NCBI GenBank assembly: GCA_963761615.1
Contig: CAVXGU010000003.1
Location: forward strand, 2,604,001-2,668,000
Reading direction: 5' to 3'
DNA length: 64,000 nucleotides
Origin: CAVXGU01 sp963761615
Lineage (GTDB): Bacteria; Acidobacteriota; Vicinamibacteria; Vicinamibacterales; CAVVIG01
Below the pieces are notes generated by a model that worked only from the letters and a program-made list of their open reading frames with translations, made no database searches and was not told the origin of the DNA. A program made the translations under genes and the position numbers. This document shows, in pieces, positions 9,735-19,680 of the stretch (positions are counted from its first letter, which is position 1; each line of letters opens with the position of its first letter).

Positions 9735-12700
9735 GTGAACATCTCGGAAATCTTCATTCGGCGCCCGATCGCGACCAGCCTGCTCATGGCGGCGATCGCG
9801 ATGTTCGGCATCCTGGTCGTACCGCGCGCTGCCGGTGAGCGACCTCCCGCAGGTCGACTACCCGACGCTCAACATCGGCGCCGGGCTGTCGGGCGCCGAC
9901 CCGAACACCATGGCCTCGTCGGTCGCGAGTCCGCTCGAGCGCCAGTTGACGACCATCGCGGGCGTCGACTCGATGATCTCGTCGAGCGGGACGGGCAGCA
10001 CGAACATCACGCTGCAGTTCGACCTGGGCCGGAACATCGACAGCGCGGCCGTGGACGTCCAGACCGCCATCGCGGAGGTCATGCCCCTGTTGCCGGCGGG
10101 AATGCCGTCGGCGCCGTCGTTCCGCAAGGTCGAACCCCGCGGATCGTCCGATCCTGATCCTCAATCTGTTCTCGCGCACGCTGCCGATGTCGACCCTCGA
10201 CGACTACGCCGAGACGATGATCGCGCCGCGCATTTCGATGGTCGACGGCGTCTCGCAGGTGACGGTCGGCGGCGCGGCGAAGTTCGCAGTGCGCGTCCAG
10301 GTGGACCCCGACAAGCTGCACGCGCAGGGCATCGGCATCAACCAGGTCGACTCGGCGCTCACGAACTGGAACGTCAACCAGCCGACCGGACAGCTGTTCG
10401 GGCCGGAGGCCACCTACAACATCAAGGCGGACGGCCAGCTGTCCGACGCCGCCGCGTTCAAGCAGATCGTCGTCGGGTCACACGACGGCGCGCCGGTCCG
10501 CCTGGACCAGGTCGCCAACGTGATCGACAGCGTCGAGAACGTCTTCAACGGCGCGTGGTTCTACCAGAAGGACGCCGCGGGCAAGGTCGACGTGCAGCGG
10601 TCGATCAACCTGCAGGTGATGCGTCAGCCCGGGACGAACACCATCCAGGTGACCGACGCCGTCCTCGGCCTCCTCAAGCAGTTCCAGGCCGAGCTGCCCG
10701 AATCGGTACACCTGGCGCCGCGGCAGGATCAGTCCAAGACGATCCGCCAGGCCTTCCACGACGTGCAGATCACGCTGCTCGCCACGCTCATCCTCGTGAT
10801 CCTCGTCATCTATCTCTTTCTGCACAACGCCTCGGCGACGCTCATTCCCGCCCTGGCGCTGCCGTTCTCGATCCTCGGCGCCTTCACGGTGATGCAGCTG
10901 CTGCACTTCAGCCTGAACAACCTGTCGATGATGGCGCTCATCCTCTGTATCGGCTTCGTCGTCGACGACGCGATCGTGATGCTCGAGAACATCGTGCGCC
11001 ACATCGAGCTCGGCGAGAGCCCGCTCGAGGCGGCGCTGAACGGATCGCGGGAGATCGGCTTCACGATCCTCACGATGACGACGTCGCTGGCCGCCGTGTT
11101 CATCCCGGTGCTCTTCATGAGCGGGATCCTCGGCCGGCTGTTCCGCGAGTTCGCCGTGACGATCACCGCGGCGATCCTCATCTCCGGCGTCGTGTCGATC
11201 ACGCTGACGCCGATGTTGTGCAGCCGATTCCTGCGCGTCGTGCACACGAAGAAGGGGTTCGCCGGCCTGATGGACCGGGCGTTCGACGCGCTGCTCGAGG
11301 GCTACAAGCGGAGCCTCGAGGTCGTGCTCCGGCACCGCCCGGCGATGCTGGCGGTCTTCGCCCTCGTGCTGGTCGCGACCGTCGCGATGTACGACATCAT
11401 CCCGACCGGGTTCATTCCGGACGAGGACAAGGACTCGCTGTTCGTGAACCTGCAGGCTGCGCAGGGGACGTCCTACTACGACATGTCGAAGTGGGCGCAG
11501 CAGATTTCGGACATCGTCATCCGGAATCCGAACGTCGACTCGTTCCTGACGATGGTCGGCGGCGGTGGCGGCTCGTCGAGCAACGCCCGCCTGCCCGTCC
11601 AGCTGAAGCCGCGCAACGAGCGCAAGGACTCGGCCCAGCAGGTGGCGCATGCAGCTCCGCCAGGCGCTCAACCACTTCCCGGGCGTGCGGACGTTCGTCG
11701 GGCTGCCGCCCGCGCTGCAGATCGGGGGCCGCGGCGGCAACCAGAACTTCAGCATGATGATGCAGAGCATGGACACCAACGAGCTCTACCAGTGGGCGCC
11801 GCAGGTCGAGGCCGCGGTCTCGCGCCTGCCCGAGGTGATCGAGGTGTCCGACGACCTGCAGATGCGCAGCCCGCGCGTCAATCTCGTGATCGATCGCGAC
11901 AAGGCCGCCGCCGTCGGCCTGAACACGCAGACGGTGGAGAACGCGCTGTACTCGAGCCTCGGCCCCAAGTGGGCGTCGACCATCTACGGGCCGGCGAGCC
12001 AGTACCCGCGTCCTGCTGGAGATCGATCCCAAGTACCAGCTCCAGGCCGACTCGCTCAAGAAGATCGCGTTCAAGACGCCGTCGGGCGGCCTCGTGCCGC
12101 TCGAGGACGTCGTCAAGTTCCAGGAGACGGTCGGGCCGCAGTCGATCAACCACTCCGGCCAGCTGCCGTCGGTCTCGGTCTCCTTCGGCCTGCGCCCCGG
12201 CGTGTCGCTGGGCACGGCCACCACGAAGATCATGGACGTCGCCAAGCAGGTCCTGCCGCCGACGGTGACGCCGAGCTTCGAGGGCTCGGCGAAGGTCTTC
12301 CAGGAGTCGATGAAGAATCTCGGGCTGCTGCTCTTCGTGGCGATCGGCGTCGTCTACATCGTGCTCGGCGCCCTCTACGAGAGCTACATCCACCCGATCA
12401 CGATTCTCTCGGGCCTTCCGGCGGCCGGGCTGGGCGCCCTGGTGACGCTCTACGTGTTCCGCAACGAGCTGAACGTCTACTCGTTCGTCGGGCTCATCAT
12501 GCTCATCGGCATCGTCAAGAAGAACGCCATCATGCAGATCGACTTCGCGCTCGACGCCGAGCGGCAGCGCGGCAAGACGCCGACCGAGGCCATCTACGAG
12601 GGCTGCCTGATCCGCTTCCGGCCGATCATGATGACGACGATGGCGGCGCTGCTCGGCGCGGTGCCGATCGCCCTCGGGCTCGGCTCGGGCGGCGAGTCGC

Positions 12701-12852
12701 GGCGTCCGCTCGGGCTGGCGGTCGTCGGCGGGCTGCTCGTCTCGCAGCTCATCACGCTCTACCTGACTCCGGTCGTCTACACCTACATGGCGACGTTCTT
12801 CAAGACCAGCAAGATTCCGGCGGCGGTCCCGTCGCGGACCTCCTTGGCGTAA
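9735..12852 (+). CDS. RND efflux pump, first of a tandem pair (four frameshifts)
   Basis: An AcrB/MdtB-type proton-driven transporter of about 1039 residues. It begins MNISEIFIRRPIATSLLMAA and carries the TM4 proton-relay pair in GFVVDDAIVMLENI and the TM10 lysine in GIVKKNAIMQIDFA. The coding sequence changes frame at about 9819, 10135-10138, 11644 and 12005-12007, each explained by one extra G or C. Removing these gives an uninterrupted pump that aligns end to end with its downstream neighbour. With the adaptor and the second pump this looks like mdtABC, in which two RND proteins form a heterotrimer. Real decay is possible but unlikely, because every segment is still well conserved. Confidence 0.87.
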
Positions 12853-12857
12853 CGCTC

Positions 12858-15800
12858 ATGAACATCTCTGAAGGCTTCATCCGGCGCCCGATCGCCACCA
12901 GTCTCCTCATGGCGGCGATCGCCCTCTTCGGCCTCGTCGCGTACGTCTCGCTGCCGGTCAGCGACCTCCCCAACGTCGACTTCCCGACGCTGCTCGTGAC
13001 GGCCGCGCTGCCCGGCGCGAGCCCGGAGACGATGGCCTCGTCGGTGGCGACGCCGCTCGAGAACCAGTTCTCGATGATCGCGGGCCTCGAGTCGATGACC
13101 TCGGTCAACTCCCTGGGGTCCACGCAGATCACGCTCGAGTTCGACCTCAACCGGAACCTCGACGGCGCGGCCGTCGACGTCCAGGCCGCCATCACGCAGG
13201 CGGCGCGCCTGTTGCCGCAGGGCATGCCGACGCCGCCCACCTTCACCAAGGTGAACCCGGCGGACCAGCCGATCCTCTACCTCGTCATCACGTCGAGCAC
13301 GATGCCGCCCTGGACGCTCGACGAGTATGCCGAAACGCGCATCGCGCAGCGGATCTCGATGGTCAGCGGCGTCGCCCAGGTCGAGGTGCTCGGCAGCCAG
13401 AAGTTCGCCGTTCACACGCAGCTGGATCCGCACCTCCTCGCCGCCCGACAAATCGGGATCAACGAGGTCGAGACGGCGCTGCGGGCGTGGAACGTCAACA
13501 GCCCCACCGGCACGATCGCCGGCCCGCACAAGGCCTTCACGCTGGCGGCGAGCGGCCAGCTGATGACGGCGGACGAGTACAAGCAGATGATCGTCACGTA
13601 CCGGAACGGCTCGCCGGTGCGCCTGGGCGACCTCGGCACCATCGTCGACGGCCCGGAGGATCCGCGGACGGCGTCCTGGTACTACTCGGGCGACACCAAG
13701 CAGCCGGCGATCACCCTCGGGATCCAGCGGCAGCCCGGGACGAACACGATCGCCGTCGCCGACGCGGTCAAGGCGCTGCTGCCCCAGTTCCGCGTCGAGC
13801 TCCCGGCCGGCGTCCACATGGACGTGCTCTACGACCGGTCCGACACGATCCGCGAGTCGTACCACGACGTGCAGTTCACGATGGCGCTCACGCTCGGCCT
13901 CGTGATCATGGTCATCTTCGTGTTCCTCCGGAACGTCTGGGCGACGGTGATTCCCAGCCTGGCGCTCCCGTTCTCGATCATCGGCACCTTCGCGGTCATG
14001 TACCTCCTGGGCTACAGCCTCGACAACCTGTCGATGATGGCCCTCATCCTGTCGGTCGGCTTCGTCGTCGACGACGCGATCGTGATGCTGGAGAACATCT
14101 ACCGGCACGTCGAAGCGGGCGAGGATCCGCTGACGGCGTCGCTCGACGGCTCGCGCGAAATCGGGTTCACGATCGTCTCGATGACGCTGTCGCTCGCCGC
14201 CGTCTTCATCCCCGTCCTCTTCATGGGCGGCGTCCTGGGACGGCTGTTCCGCGAGTTCTCCGTGACGATCTGCGTCGCGATCCTGATCTCGGGCGTCGTC
14301 TCGGTCACGCTGACCCCGATGCTCTGCAGCCGGTTCCTCCGCCGCCCGCACGAGCACCGCGAGAGCAAGTTCGCGCGGTCCTCGGAGGCCGCGTTCCAGT
14401 GGCTCCTGGGGGGCTACGACCGCACCCTCAAGGTCGTCCTGGAGCACCGTCCGGCCACGATGGTCGCCTTCGTCGTGGTGCTGGTCCTGACCGGCGTCCT
14501 GTTCGTCCTCGTGCCCAAGGGCTTCATCCCGAACCAGGACACGGACCAGATTGCCGTGACGACCGAGGCGGCGCAGGGCAGCTCCTACGAGAATCTCGTC
14601 GCCTACCAGGGGCAGGTCGCCGAGGTCATCCGCAAGGACCCGAACGTCGAGGCCCTCGTCTCGACGATCGGCGGCAGCGTGGCGAACACGCTCGGCGGGC
14701 CGAACCTCGGCCAGATCGTCGTGCACCTGAAGCCGCGCTCCGAGCGCAAGGAGCTGGCCGACCAGATCATCGAGAACCTCCGGCCGAAGCTGGCCAGGAT
14801 TCCCGGGATGATCGTGTACCTGCAGAACCCGCCGACGATCCGGATCGGCGGCCAGGTCAGCAAGAGCCTGTACCAGTACTCGATGGTGTCGCCCGACAAG
14901 GAAGCGCTCTACGACACGTCGCGCAACCTCGTGAAGGCCCTGCAGTCGCTGCCAGACCTGCAGGACGTCACGAGCGACCTCGAGGTGAGCAGTCCGCAGA
15001 TCGACGTGCAGATCGACCGCGACAAGGCAGCCGCGCTGGGCGTGACGGCGAGCCAGATCGAGAACGCGTTCTACGACGCCTATGGCCCGCGCTGGGTGTC
15101 GACCATCGACGCCCCGGCGAACGAGTACAAAGTCCTGCTCGAGCTCGAGCCCAAGTATCAGGCCGATCCGACGGCCCTGTCCCTGCTCTACTTCAAGGCC
15201 ACGCCGAACCCCGGATCCGGCTCCACCGCGGCGCAGGCGGGCACCGGCGGCGCGACGGCGGCGGGCGCGAACACCAACGGCATCGTCGTCCCCCTCGACA
15301 CGCTCGCGCACGTGACGCAGGTCGTAGGTCCGCAGACGGTGAATCACGCCGGCCAGCTGACGGCGGTGACCGTGTCGTTCGCCCTCGCGCCCGGCGCGTC
15401 GCTGGGGAGCGCCCTGGCCAAGGTGGGCGACATCGCGGCGCAGACGCTCCCGGCGTCGGTGAGCGGCGGCTTCCAGGGTGAAGCGAAAGCGTTCGAGAGC
15501 TCGCTCGGCAACCTGGCGGTGCTGCTCGTCATCGCCATCATGGTCGTCTACATCGTGCTGGGCATCCTCTACGAGAGCTACATCCACCCGCTGACGATCC
15601 TCTCGGGGCTCCCGTCGGCGGCGTTCGGCGCCCTCGTGACGCTGCTCGTGTTCCGGATGGACCTGAACATCTACGCGTTCGTCGGCATGATCATGCTGAT
15701 CGGCATCGTCGAGAAGAACGCCATCATGCAGATCGACTTCGCGCTCGAAGCCGAGCGCAGGGGGATGACGTCGCACGAGGCGATCTACCAGGGCTGCCTG

Positions 15801-16052
15801 ATCCGGTTCCGGCCGATCATGATGACCACGATGGCGGCCCTGCTCGGCGCGGTGCCGATCGCCGTGGGCTACGGCGCGGGCGGCGAGGCGCGGCGGCCGC
15901 TGGGCCTGGTCGTCGTCGGCGGCCTCGTGTTCTCCCAGCTGGTGACGCTCTACCTGACGCCCGTCGTCTACACCTACATGGCGCGGGTGCAGCGCTGGCT
16001 CAAGGAGCGCGGGGGATCGAGCGTGATGCAGCCGGTCATCGCGGGCAAGTAG
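12858..16052 (+). CDS. RND efflux pump, second of a tandem pair (intact)
   Basis: A 1064-residue AcrB/MdtC-like transporter: 12 TM helices, TM4 motif GFVVDDAIVMLENIYRH, TM10 GIVEKNAIMQIDFA and two large periplasmic loops. ATG 12858 is 5 bases after the first pump's stop. Compared with the first pump it has an extra low-complexity Gly/Ala/Thr stretch of about 25 residues in the second porter/docking region (around 15215-15285). No outer-membrane TolC gene follows, so the channel must be encoded elsewhere. The substrate is unknown. Confidence 0.94.
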   Translation: MNISEGFIRRPIATSLLMAAIALFGLVAYVSLPVSDLPNVDFPTLLVTAALPGASPETMASSVATPLENQFSMIAGLESMTSVNSLGSTQITLEFDLNRNLDGAAVDVQAAITQAARLLPQGMPTPPTFTKVNPADQPILYLVITSSTMPPWTLDEYAETRIAQRISMVSGVAQVEVLGSQKFAVHTQLDPHLLAARQIGINEVETALRAWNVNSPTGTIAGPHKAFTLAASGQLMTADEYKQMIVTYRNGSPVRLGDLGTIVDGPEDPRTASWYYSGDTKQPAITLGIQRQPGTNTIAVADAVKALLPQFRVELPAGVHMDVLYDRSDTIRESYHDVQFTMALTLGLVIMVIFVFLRNVWATVIPSLALPFSIIGTFAVMYLLGYSLDNLSMMALILSVGFVVDDAIVMLENIYRHVEAGEDPLTASLDGSREIGFTIVSMTLSLAAVFIPVLFMGGVLGRLFREFSVTICVAILISGVVSVTLTPMLCSRFLRRPHEHRESKFARSSEAAFQWLLGGYDRTLKVVLEHRPATMVAFVVVLVLTGVLFVLVPKGFIPNQDTDQIAVTTEAAQGSSYENLVAYQGQVAEVIRKDPNVEALVSTIGGSVANTLGGPNLGQIVVHLKPRSERKELADQIIENLRPKLARIPGMIVYLQNPPTIRIGGQVSKSLYQYSMVSPDKEALYDTSRNLVKALQSLPDLQDVTSDLEVSSPQIDVQIDRDKAAALGVTASQIENAFYDAYGPRWVSTIDAPANEYKVLLELEPKYQADPTALSLLYFKATPNPGSGSTAAQAGTGGATAAGANTNGIVVPLDTLAHVTQVVGPQTVNHAGQLTAVTVSFALAPGASLGSALAKVGDIAAQTLPASVSGGFQGEAKAFESSLGNLAVLLVIAIMVVYIVLGILYESYIHPLTILSGLPSAAFGALVTLLVFRMDLNIYAFVGMIMLIGIVEKNAIMQIDFALEAERRGMTSHEAIYQGCLIRFRPIMMTTMAALLGAVPIAVGYGAGGEARRPLGLVVVGGLVFSQLVTLYLTPVVYTYMARVQRWLKERGGSSVMQPVIAGK

Positions 16053-16058
16053 CCCGCG

Positions 16059-17090
16059 CTACAGGCGCCAGTACGCGGCAAGGGCGCGCCGGGCGGCGTC
16101 GACCGCCACGCGCCCCCGCCGCGCCTGATCCCCGGAGGGCGCCGGCCACTGCGGCTCCACCGCGCCTCCAGCGAGCGTCTCCACCACGGCATTCATCGAG
16201 TCCCGCAAGGCATCGAGGGCGTAGCCGCCCTCGGACACGAGCACCAGCCGCCCGCCGCAGGATTCCTCGGCGGCGGCCCTCAGCTCCGCCGCCATGGCAG
16301 CGAAGGCCGGCGTGGTGACCCGCATGTTCGCGAGCGGATCGCGATCGTGGGCGTCGAATCCGGCCGACACCAGAATCAGATCCGGTTCGAACTGGCGGAC
16401 GACGGGGCGCACGAGATCCTCGAAAACGAGCCGGTAATCCGCATCGCCCGCCCCCGCCTCGAGCGGCACGTTCACCGTCCGCCCGGCCGCGGCGCCGCGG
16501 CCCACCTCGCGGGCCGCCCCGGTGCCGGGATAGAACGGCCACTGGTGCAGCGACACGTACAGGACATCCGGTTCACCGTCGAACACGTGCTGCGTGCCGT
16601 TGCCGTGATGGACGTCGAAGTCGACAATGGCGACGCGCCGGGCGCCTTCGGCGCGGGCGTGCGCCGCAGCGACGGCGACGTTGTTGTAGAAGCAGAACCC
16701 CATCGCCCGGTCGCGCTCCGCGTGGTGGCCGGGGGGGCGCACCAGGGCGAACGCACGGGAGCGCGTGCCGCCCAGGACGCGCTCGACGGCGTCCACGGAG
16801 GCGCCCGCCGCGAGCCGGGCGATTTCCACGGTCTCGGGAGAGGTGTAGGTGTCGGGATCGAACGCCACGGACTGCCCGGCCGCCTCGTCGACGCGCCGGA
16901 GGTAGCCCGCGGCGTGCACGCGCGCGAGTTGTTCGCGGGTCGCCTCGGGGGGCGAGACGACTTCCCCGCCGCCCGCCCGCCACCGCGCCGCGACGGCGTC
17001 CATGACCTCGGCGCGCTCGGGACATTCGGGATGGCCGAAGGGCGTCACGTGTTCGGCGAAGCGGGGCGAGGCAACCAGAATCAGGGACAT
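16059..17090 (-). CDS. Histone deacetylase/AcuC-AphA family deacetylase
   Basis: A 343-residue zinc-dependent deacylase of the arginase/deacetylase fold. Visible motifs: RPPGHHAERDRAMGFCFYNN (paired catalytic histidines), VDFDVHHGNGTQ (zinc ligands Asp and His), SAGFDAHDRDPLA (third ligand) and SEGGYAL. Bacterial members act on acetyl-lysine, polyamines or acetoin-related substrates; the substrate here is unknown. ATG 17090 matches the family start. It is the last gene of a minus-strand run with the ETF and FeS oxidoreductase genes and converges on the RND pump with a 6-base gap. Confidence 0.88.
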   Translation of the reverse strand: MSLILVASPRFAEHVTPFGHPECPERAEVMDAVAARWRAGGGEVVSPPEATREQLARVHAAGYLRRVDEAAGQSVAFDPDTYTSPETVEIARLAAGASVDAVERVLGGTRSRAFALVRPPGHHAERDRAMGFCFYNNVAVAAAHARAEGARRVAIVDFDVHHGNGTQHVFDGEPDVLYVSLHQWPFYPGTGAAREVGRGAAAGRTVNVPLEAGAGDADYRLVFEDLVRPVVRQFEPDLILVSAGFDAHDRDPLANMRVTTPAFAAMAAELRAAAEESCGGRLVLVSEGGYALDALRDSMNAVVETLAGGAVEPQWPAPSGDQARRGRVAVDAARRALAAYWRL

Positions 17091-17130
17091 GGGAGACCGG
17101 TGATGCCGTTGACGAGTTGAGGGAGTGGGG

Positions 17131-17802
17131 TCAGCGTACCAGCTCCAGCGCCCGCTGCTCCAGCCCGAGCAGCCGCTGGTCGAGCGTCGCACGCGCGAGC
17201 TCGATGGCCTCGGCGCCGGCGTCGCGGGGCACGTAGATCGGCGCGCCGATCACGAGGGCGATCCGGGCGAACGGCTTCGGGATCTGCGTCCGGTCCCAGC
17301 TCTTCATCGACCAGTACCGATCCGCCTCGAGATGGAACGGCAGCACGGGATGACCGGTCGCCTTCGCCAGCCAGAGCGCGCCGGCCTTCGACACGCGCGC
17401 CGGGCCCCGCGGGCCGTCCACCGTGAAGCCCGCCGGCCTGCCCGCGGCCAGGGCGCGCGCGAGCTGCCGCAGGGCCTTCGACCCGCCGCGCGACGTGGAG
17501 CCGCGCGCCGTGCCGAACCCGAAGCGCTCGATGATCCCGGCAATCCACTCGCCGTCGAAGTTCTCGCTCGTGATGACGACGATGCCGCGGCGGCGGAAAT
17601 AGTACGTGGCGGGCAGGATCCGCCCGTGCCAGAAAGCCATGATCGGCTGGTGGCCGCGGCCCGTGATCGCGTCGATCTGCTCGAGACCCTCGGCCTCGAA
17701 GCGGAGCGTCGATCCGAGCGCCGCGATGAGCCGGTAGCCGAGGACGGCGAGGATCTTCGCCTCCACACGTTTGAGGGCGGAATCCCGCCAGGAGCTAGAC
17801 AT
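17131..17802 (-). CDS. Lysophospholipid acyltransferase family protein (DUF374-like)
   Basis: A 223-residue acyltransferase related to LpxL/PlsC-type enzymes. The catalytic-type motif is in QPIMAFWHGRILPATYYF (H-x-x-x-x diverged, as in DUF374), and the substrate-binding motif is FTVDGPRGPARVSKAGALWLA. It likely transfers an acyl chain to a lipid A or phospholipid precursor at the inner membrane, but the acceptor is unknown. ATG 17802 lies 5 bases after the FeS oxidoreductase stop. Confidence 0.8.
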   Translation of the reverse strand: MSSSWRDSALKRVEAKILAVLGYRLIAALGSTLRFEAEGLEQIDAITGRGHQPIMAFWHGRILPATYYFRRRGIVVITSENFDGEWIAGIIERFGFGTARGSTSRGGSKALRQLARALAAGRPAGFTVDGPRGPARVSKAGALWLAKATGHPVLPFHLEADRYWSMKSWDRTQIPKPFARIALVIGAPIYVPRDAGAEAIELARATLDQRLLGLEQRALELVR

Positions 17803-17807
17803 GCCGA

Positions 17808-19667
17808 TTACTGGCGCCTGGGCTCAGCCTGTCCGACTGCGTGCAGCTTCCCCTGCACGTAGGTCATGAGGTCGACGAACTGCGTCTCGGACTGGGCGCT
17901 GGCCTGTGCACTCGCCTGCGCGCCCTTGAGCATGATCGAGCAGAACGGACACGCGGTGACGACCGTGTTCGCTCCCGTCGCCTGCAGCTGACGGAACCGC
18001 ACGTCGCTGATCCGCGACCCGGGCTCCTCTTCCTTGTCGGCGAAGAGCAGGCCCCCGCCCGCGCCGCAGCAGTAGGGATTGTGCCCGCTGCGTTCGGGCT
18101 CGGCGATGGTCGCGCCCGCCCGCTCGAGCAGGGCGCGGGGCTCGTCGACGCGTCCCGCATACCGTCCCAGGTAGCAGGGATCGTGATACGTGACGCGCTC
18201 GGCGCCGGTCCCGACCGCCCGGTCGTCCCGGGTCAAGGCCTCCACGAACACGGCGGAGTGGACGACCTCGGCCTCGTAGCCGAACCGCCGGTAGTCGTCG
18301 CCGAGCGTCTTGAGGCAGTGAGGGCAGGAGGTCAGGATCGTCTTCGGCGCCGCGGCCTTCAGGTCCGTGACGTTCGCGGTGGCGAGCTCCTGGAACATGT
18401 ATTCGTTGCCCGTTCGTTTGGCCGGATCCCCGGTGCAGCGCTCCCTGGCGAGGACGCCGAACCGGACCGACTTCGCCCGCAGGATGGCGAAGAGGGCACG
18501 CAGCGACTTCTGGTAGTCCGCCTCGAACGAGCCGGCGCAGCCGAGCCAGACGAGGACGTCGTGGCGTGCGGCGTCGAAGGTCTCCAGATCCGCGCTCGCC
18601 ACGAACTTGTCGCGCTGGTCGCCGGTCAGGCCCCAGATGTTGCCGCGCCGCTCCAGGTGGTTGTAGACCGTTCCCAGGTACTCGGGCGCGTCGCCGTTCG
18701 AGGTCAGGCCGCGACGCGATCCGATGATGAGCGGCAGGTGCTCGACGCCGACCGGACACTGGTTCTCGCAGGCGCCGCACGTCGTGCACTGCCAGAGCAC
18801 CTCTTCGCTGTACAGGTCTCCCAGCCGCCGATCGCGCTCGCCCGCGAGGAGCGCCCCCTGCGTCTGCAGCACGAGCGTCTTGGGATTGAGCGCCTTGCCC
18901 GCACCCCACGCCGGACAGTTCTCCTGGCACCGGCCGCACTCCACACACGTGAAGGCGTCGAGCACGATCTTCGGCCCCAGATCTTTCACCGCCTCGAGGC
19001 CGACCTCCTCCTTCTCGAAGTCGAGATTCGGCACGGTGCCGAGCTCGGGCGACTTCAGCAAGACCGTGATCGGCGACAGCACCAGGTGCATGTGCTTCGA
19101 CGCCGGGATGAGGGCCAGGAACGCCAGGATCACGAGCAGGTGTGCCCACCAGTTGACGCGGCCCGCGAGCGACGCCCCGTCCAGGGGGAATGTCAGGAGG
19201 AACGTGATCATCAGCGCGGCGATGAACGCCGCGATGACGATCGATTCCATCGACACCGTCGTGCCGAGCGCCACCGGCCGGAACACGGCGCGGCGGACGC
19301 CGAGGTAGACAATCCCGGCCAGCACCGCGACCGCGAACGGCACCAGGGCGGCGCGGTACGCCTCGAACCAGGGCGTGGCGGTCCAGTCGGCCAGCCCCAG
19401 GCCGCGCGCAAACTCGCTCACCGTGTAGCCTGCGAACGCGACGAAGCCCCAGAAGACCAGGGCGTGCGCGAGCCCGGCGACCGGCCGTTCGGCGATCGTC
19501 CGCCGCTGGCACAGCACGTCCAGCACGAAGCGCCGGATCCGGACCGCGGGGCGATCGAACGTGAACGTCCCCGGGGCGGTCGCGATCAGCCGGATGCGAG
19601 ATGCGACCTGGGCGACGAACGCGCCCAGAAAAACGACCACCAGCAGCCAGAGGATCAGGCTCTGCAT
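17808..19667 (-). CDS. Membrane FeS (CCG-domain) oxidoreductase, EMO-type ETF:menaquinone oxidoreductase
   Basis: A 619-residue protein. The N-terminal 210 residues hold five or six TM helices like the NarI/heme-b membrane domain. Two 4Fe-4S ferredoxin motifs follow (CVECGRCQENCPA and CTTCGACENQCPVG), then two CCG domains (LTSCPHCLKTLG; GHNPYCCGAGGG and VTACPFCSIMLK). This order matches EtfAB:(methyl)menaquinone oxidoreductase (EMO) and HdrD-like proteins. It would take electrons from reduced ETF and pass them to menaquinone. The fused etfBA gene directly upstream (13-base gap) strongly supports that role. A heterodisulfide-reductase-like function is the alternative. Confidence 0.88.
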   Translation of the reverse strand: MQSLILWLLVVVFLGAFVAQVASRIRLIATAPGTFTFDRPAVRIRRFVLDVLCQRRTIAERPVAGLAHALVFWGFVAFAGYTVSEFARGLGLADWTATPWFEAYRAALVPFAVAVLAGIVYLGVRRAVFRPVALGTTVSMESIVIAAFIAALMITFLLTFPLDGASLAGRVNWWAHLLVILAFLALIPASKHMHLVLSPITVLLKSPELGTVPNLDFEKEEVGLEAVKDLGPKIVLDAFTCVECGRCQENCPAWGAGKALNPKTLVLQTQGALLAGERDRRLGDLYSEEVLWQCTTCGACENQCPVGVEHLPLIIGSRRGLTSNGDAPEYLGTVYNHLERRGNIWGLTGDQRDKFVASADLETFDAARHDVLVWLGCAGSFEADYQKSLRALFAILRAKSVRFGVLARERCTGDPAKRTGNEYMFQELATANVTDLKAAAPKTILTSCPHCLKTLGDDYRRFGYEAEVVHSAVFVEALTRDDRAVGTGAERVTYHDPCYLGRYAGRVDEPRALLERAGATIAEPERSGHNPYCCGAGGGLLFADKEEEPGSRISDVRFRQLQATGANTVVTACPFCSIMLKGAQASAQASAQSETQFVDLMTYVQGKLHAVGQAEPRRQ

Positions 19668-19680
19668 GGCGGACGCCGCG

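Noticed and set aside
9819..12007. Programmed frameshifting in the first RND pump
   Set aside because: Four shifts in one gene with no slippery heptamer plus hairpin context; error is far simpler.
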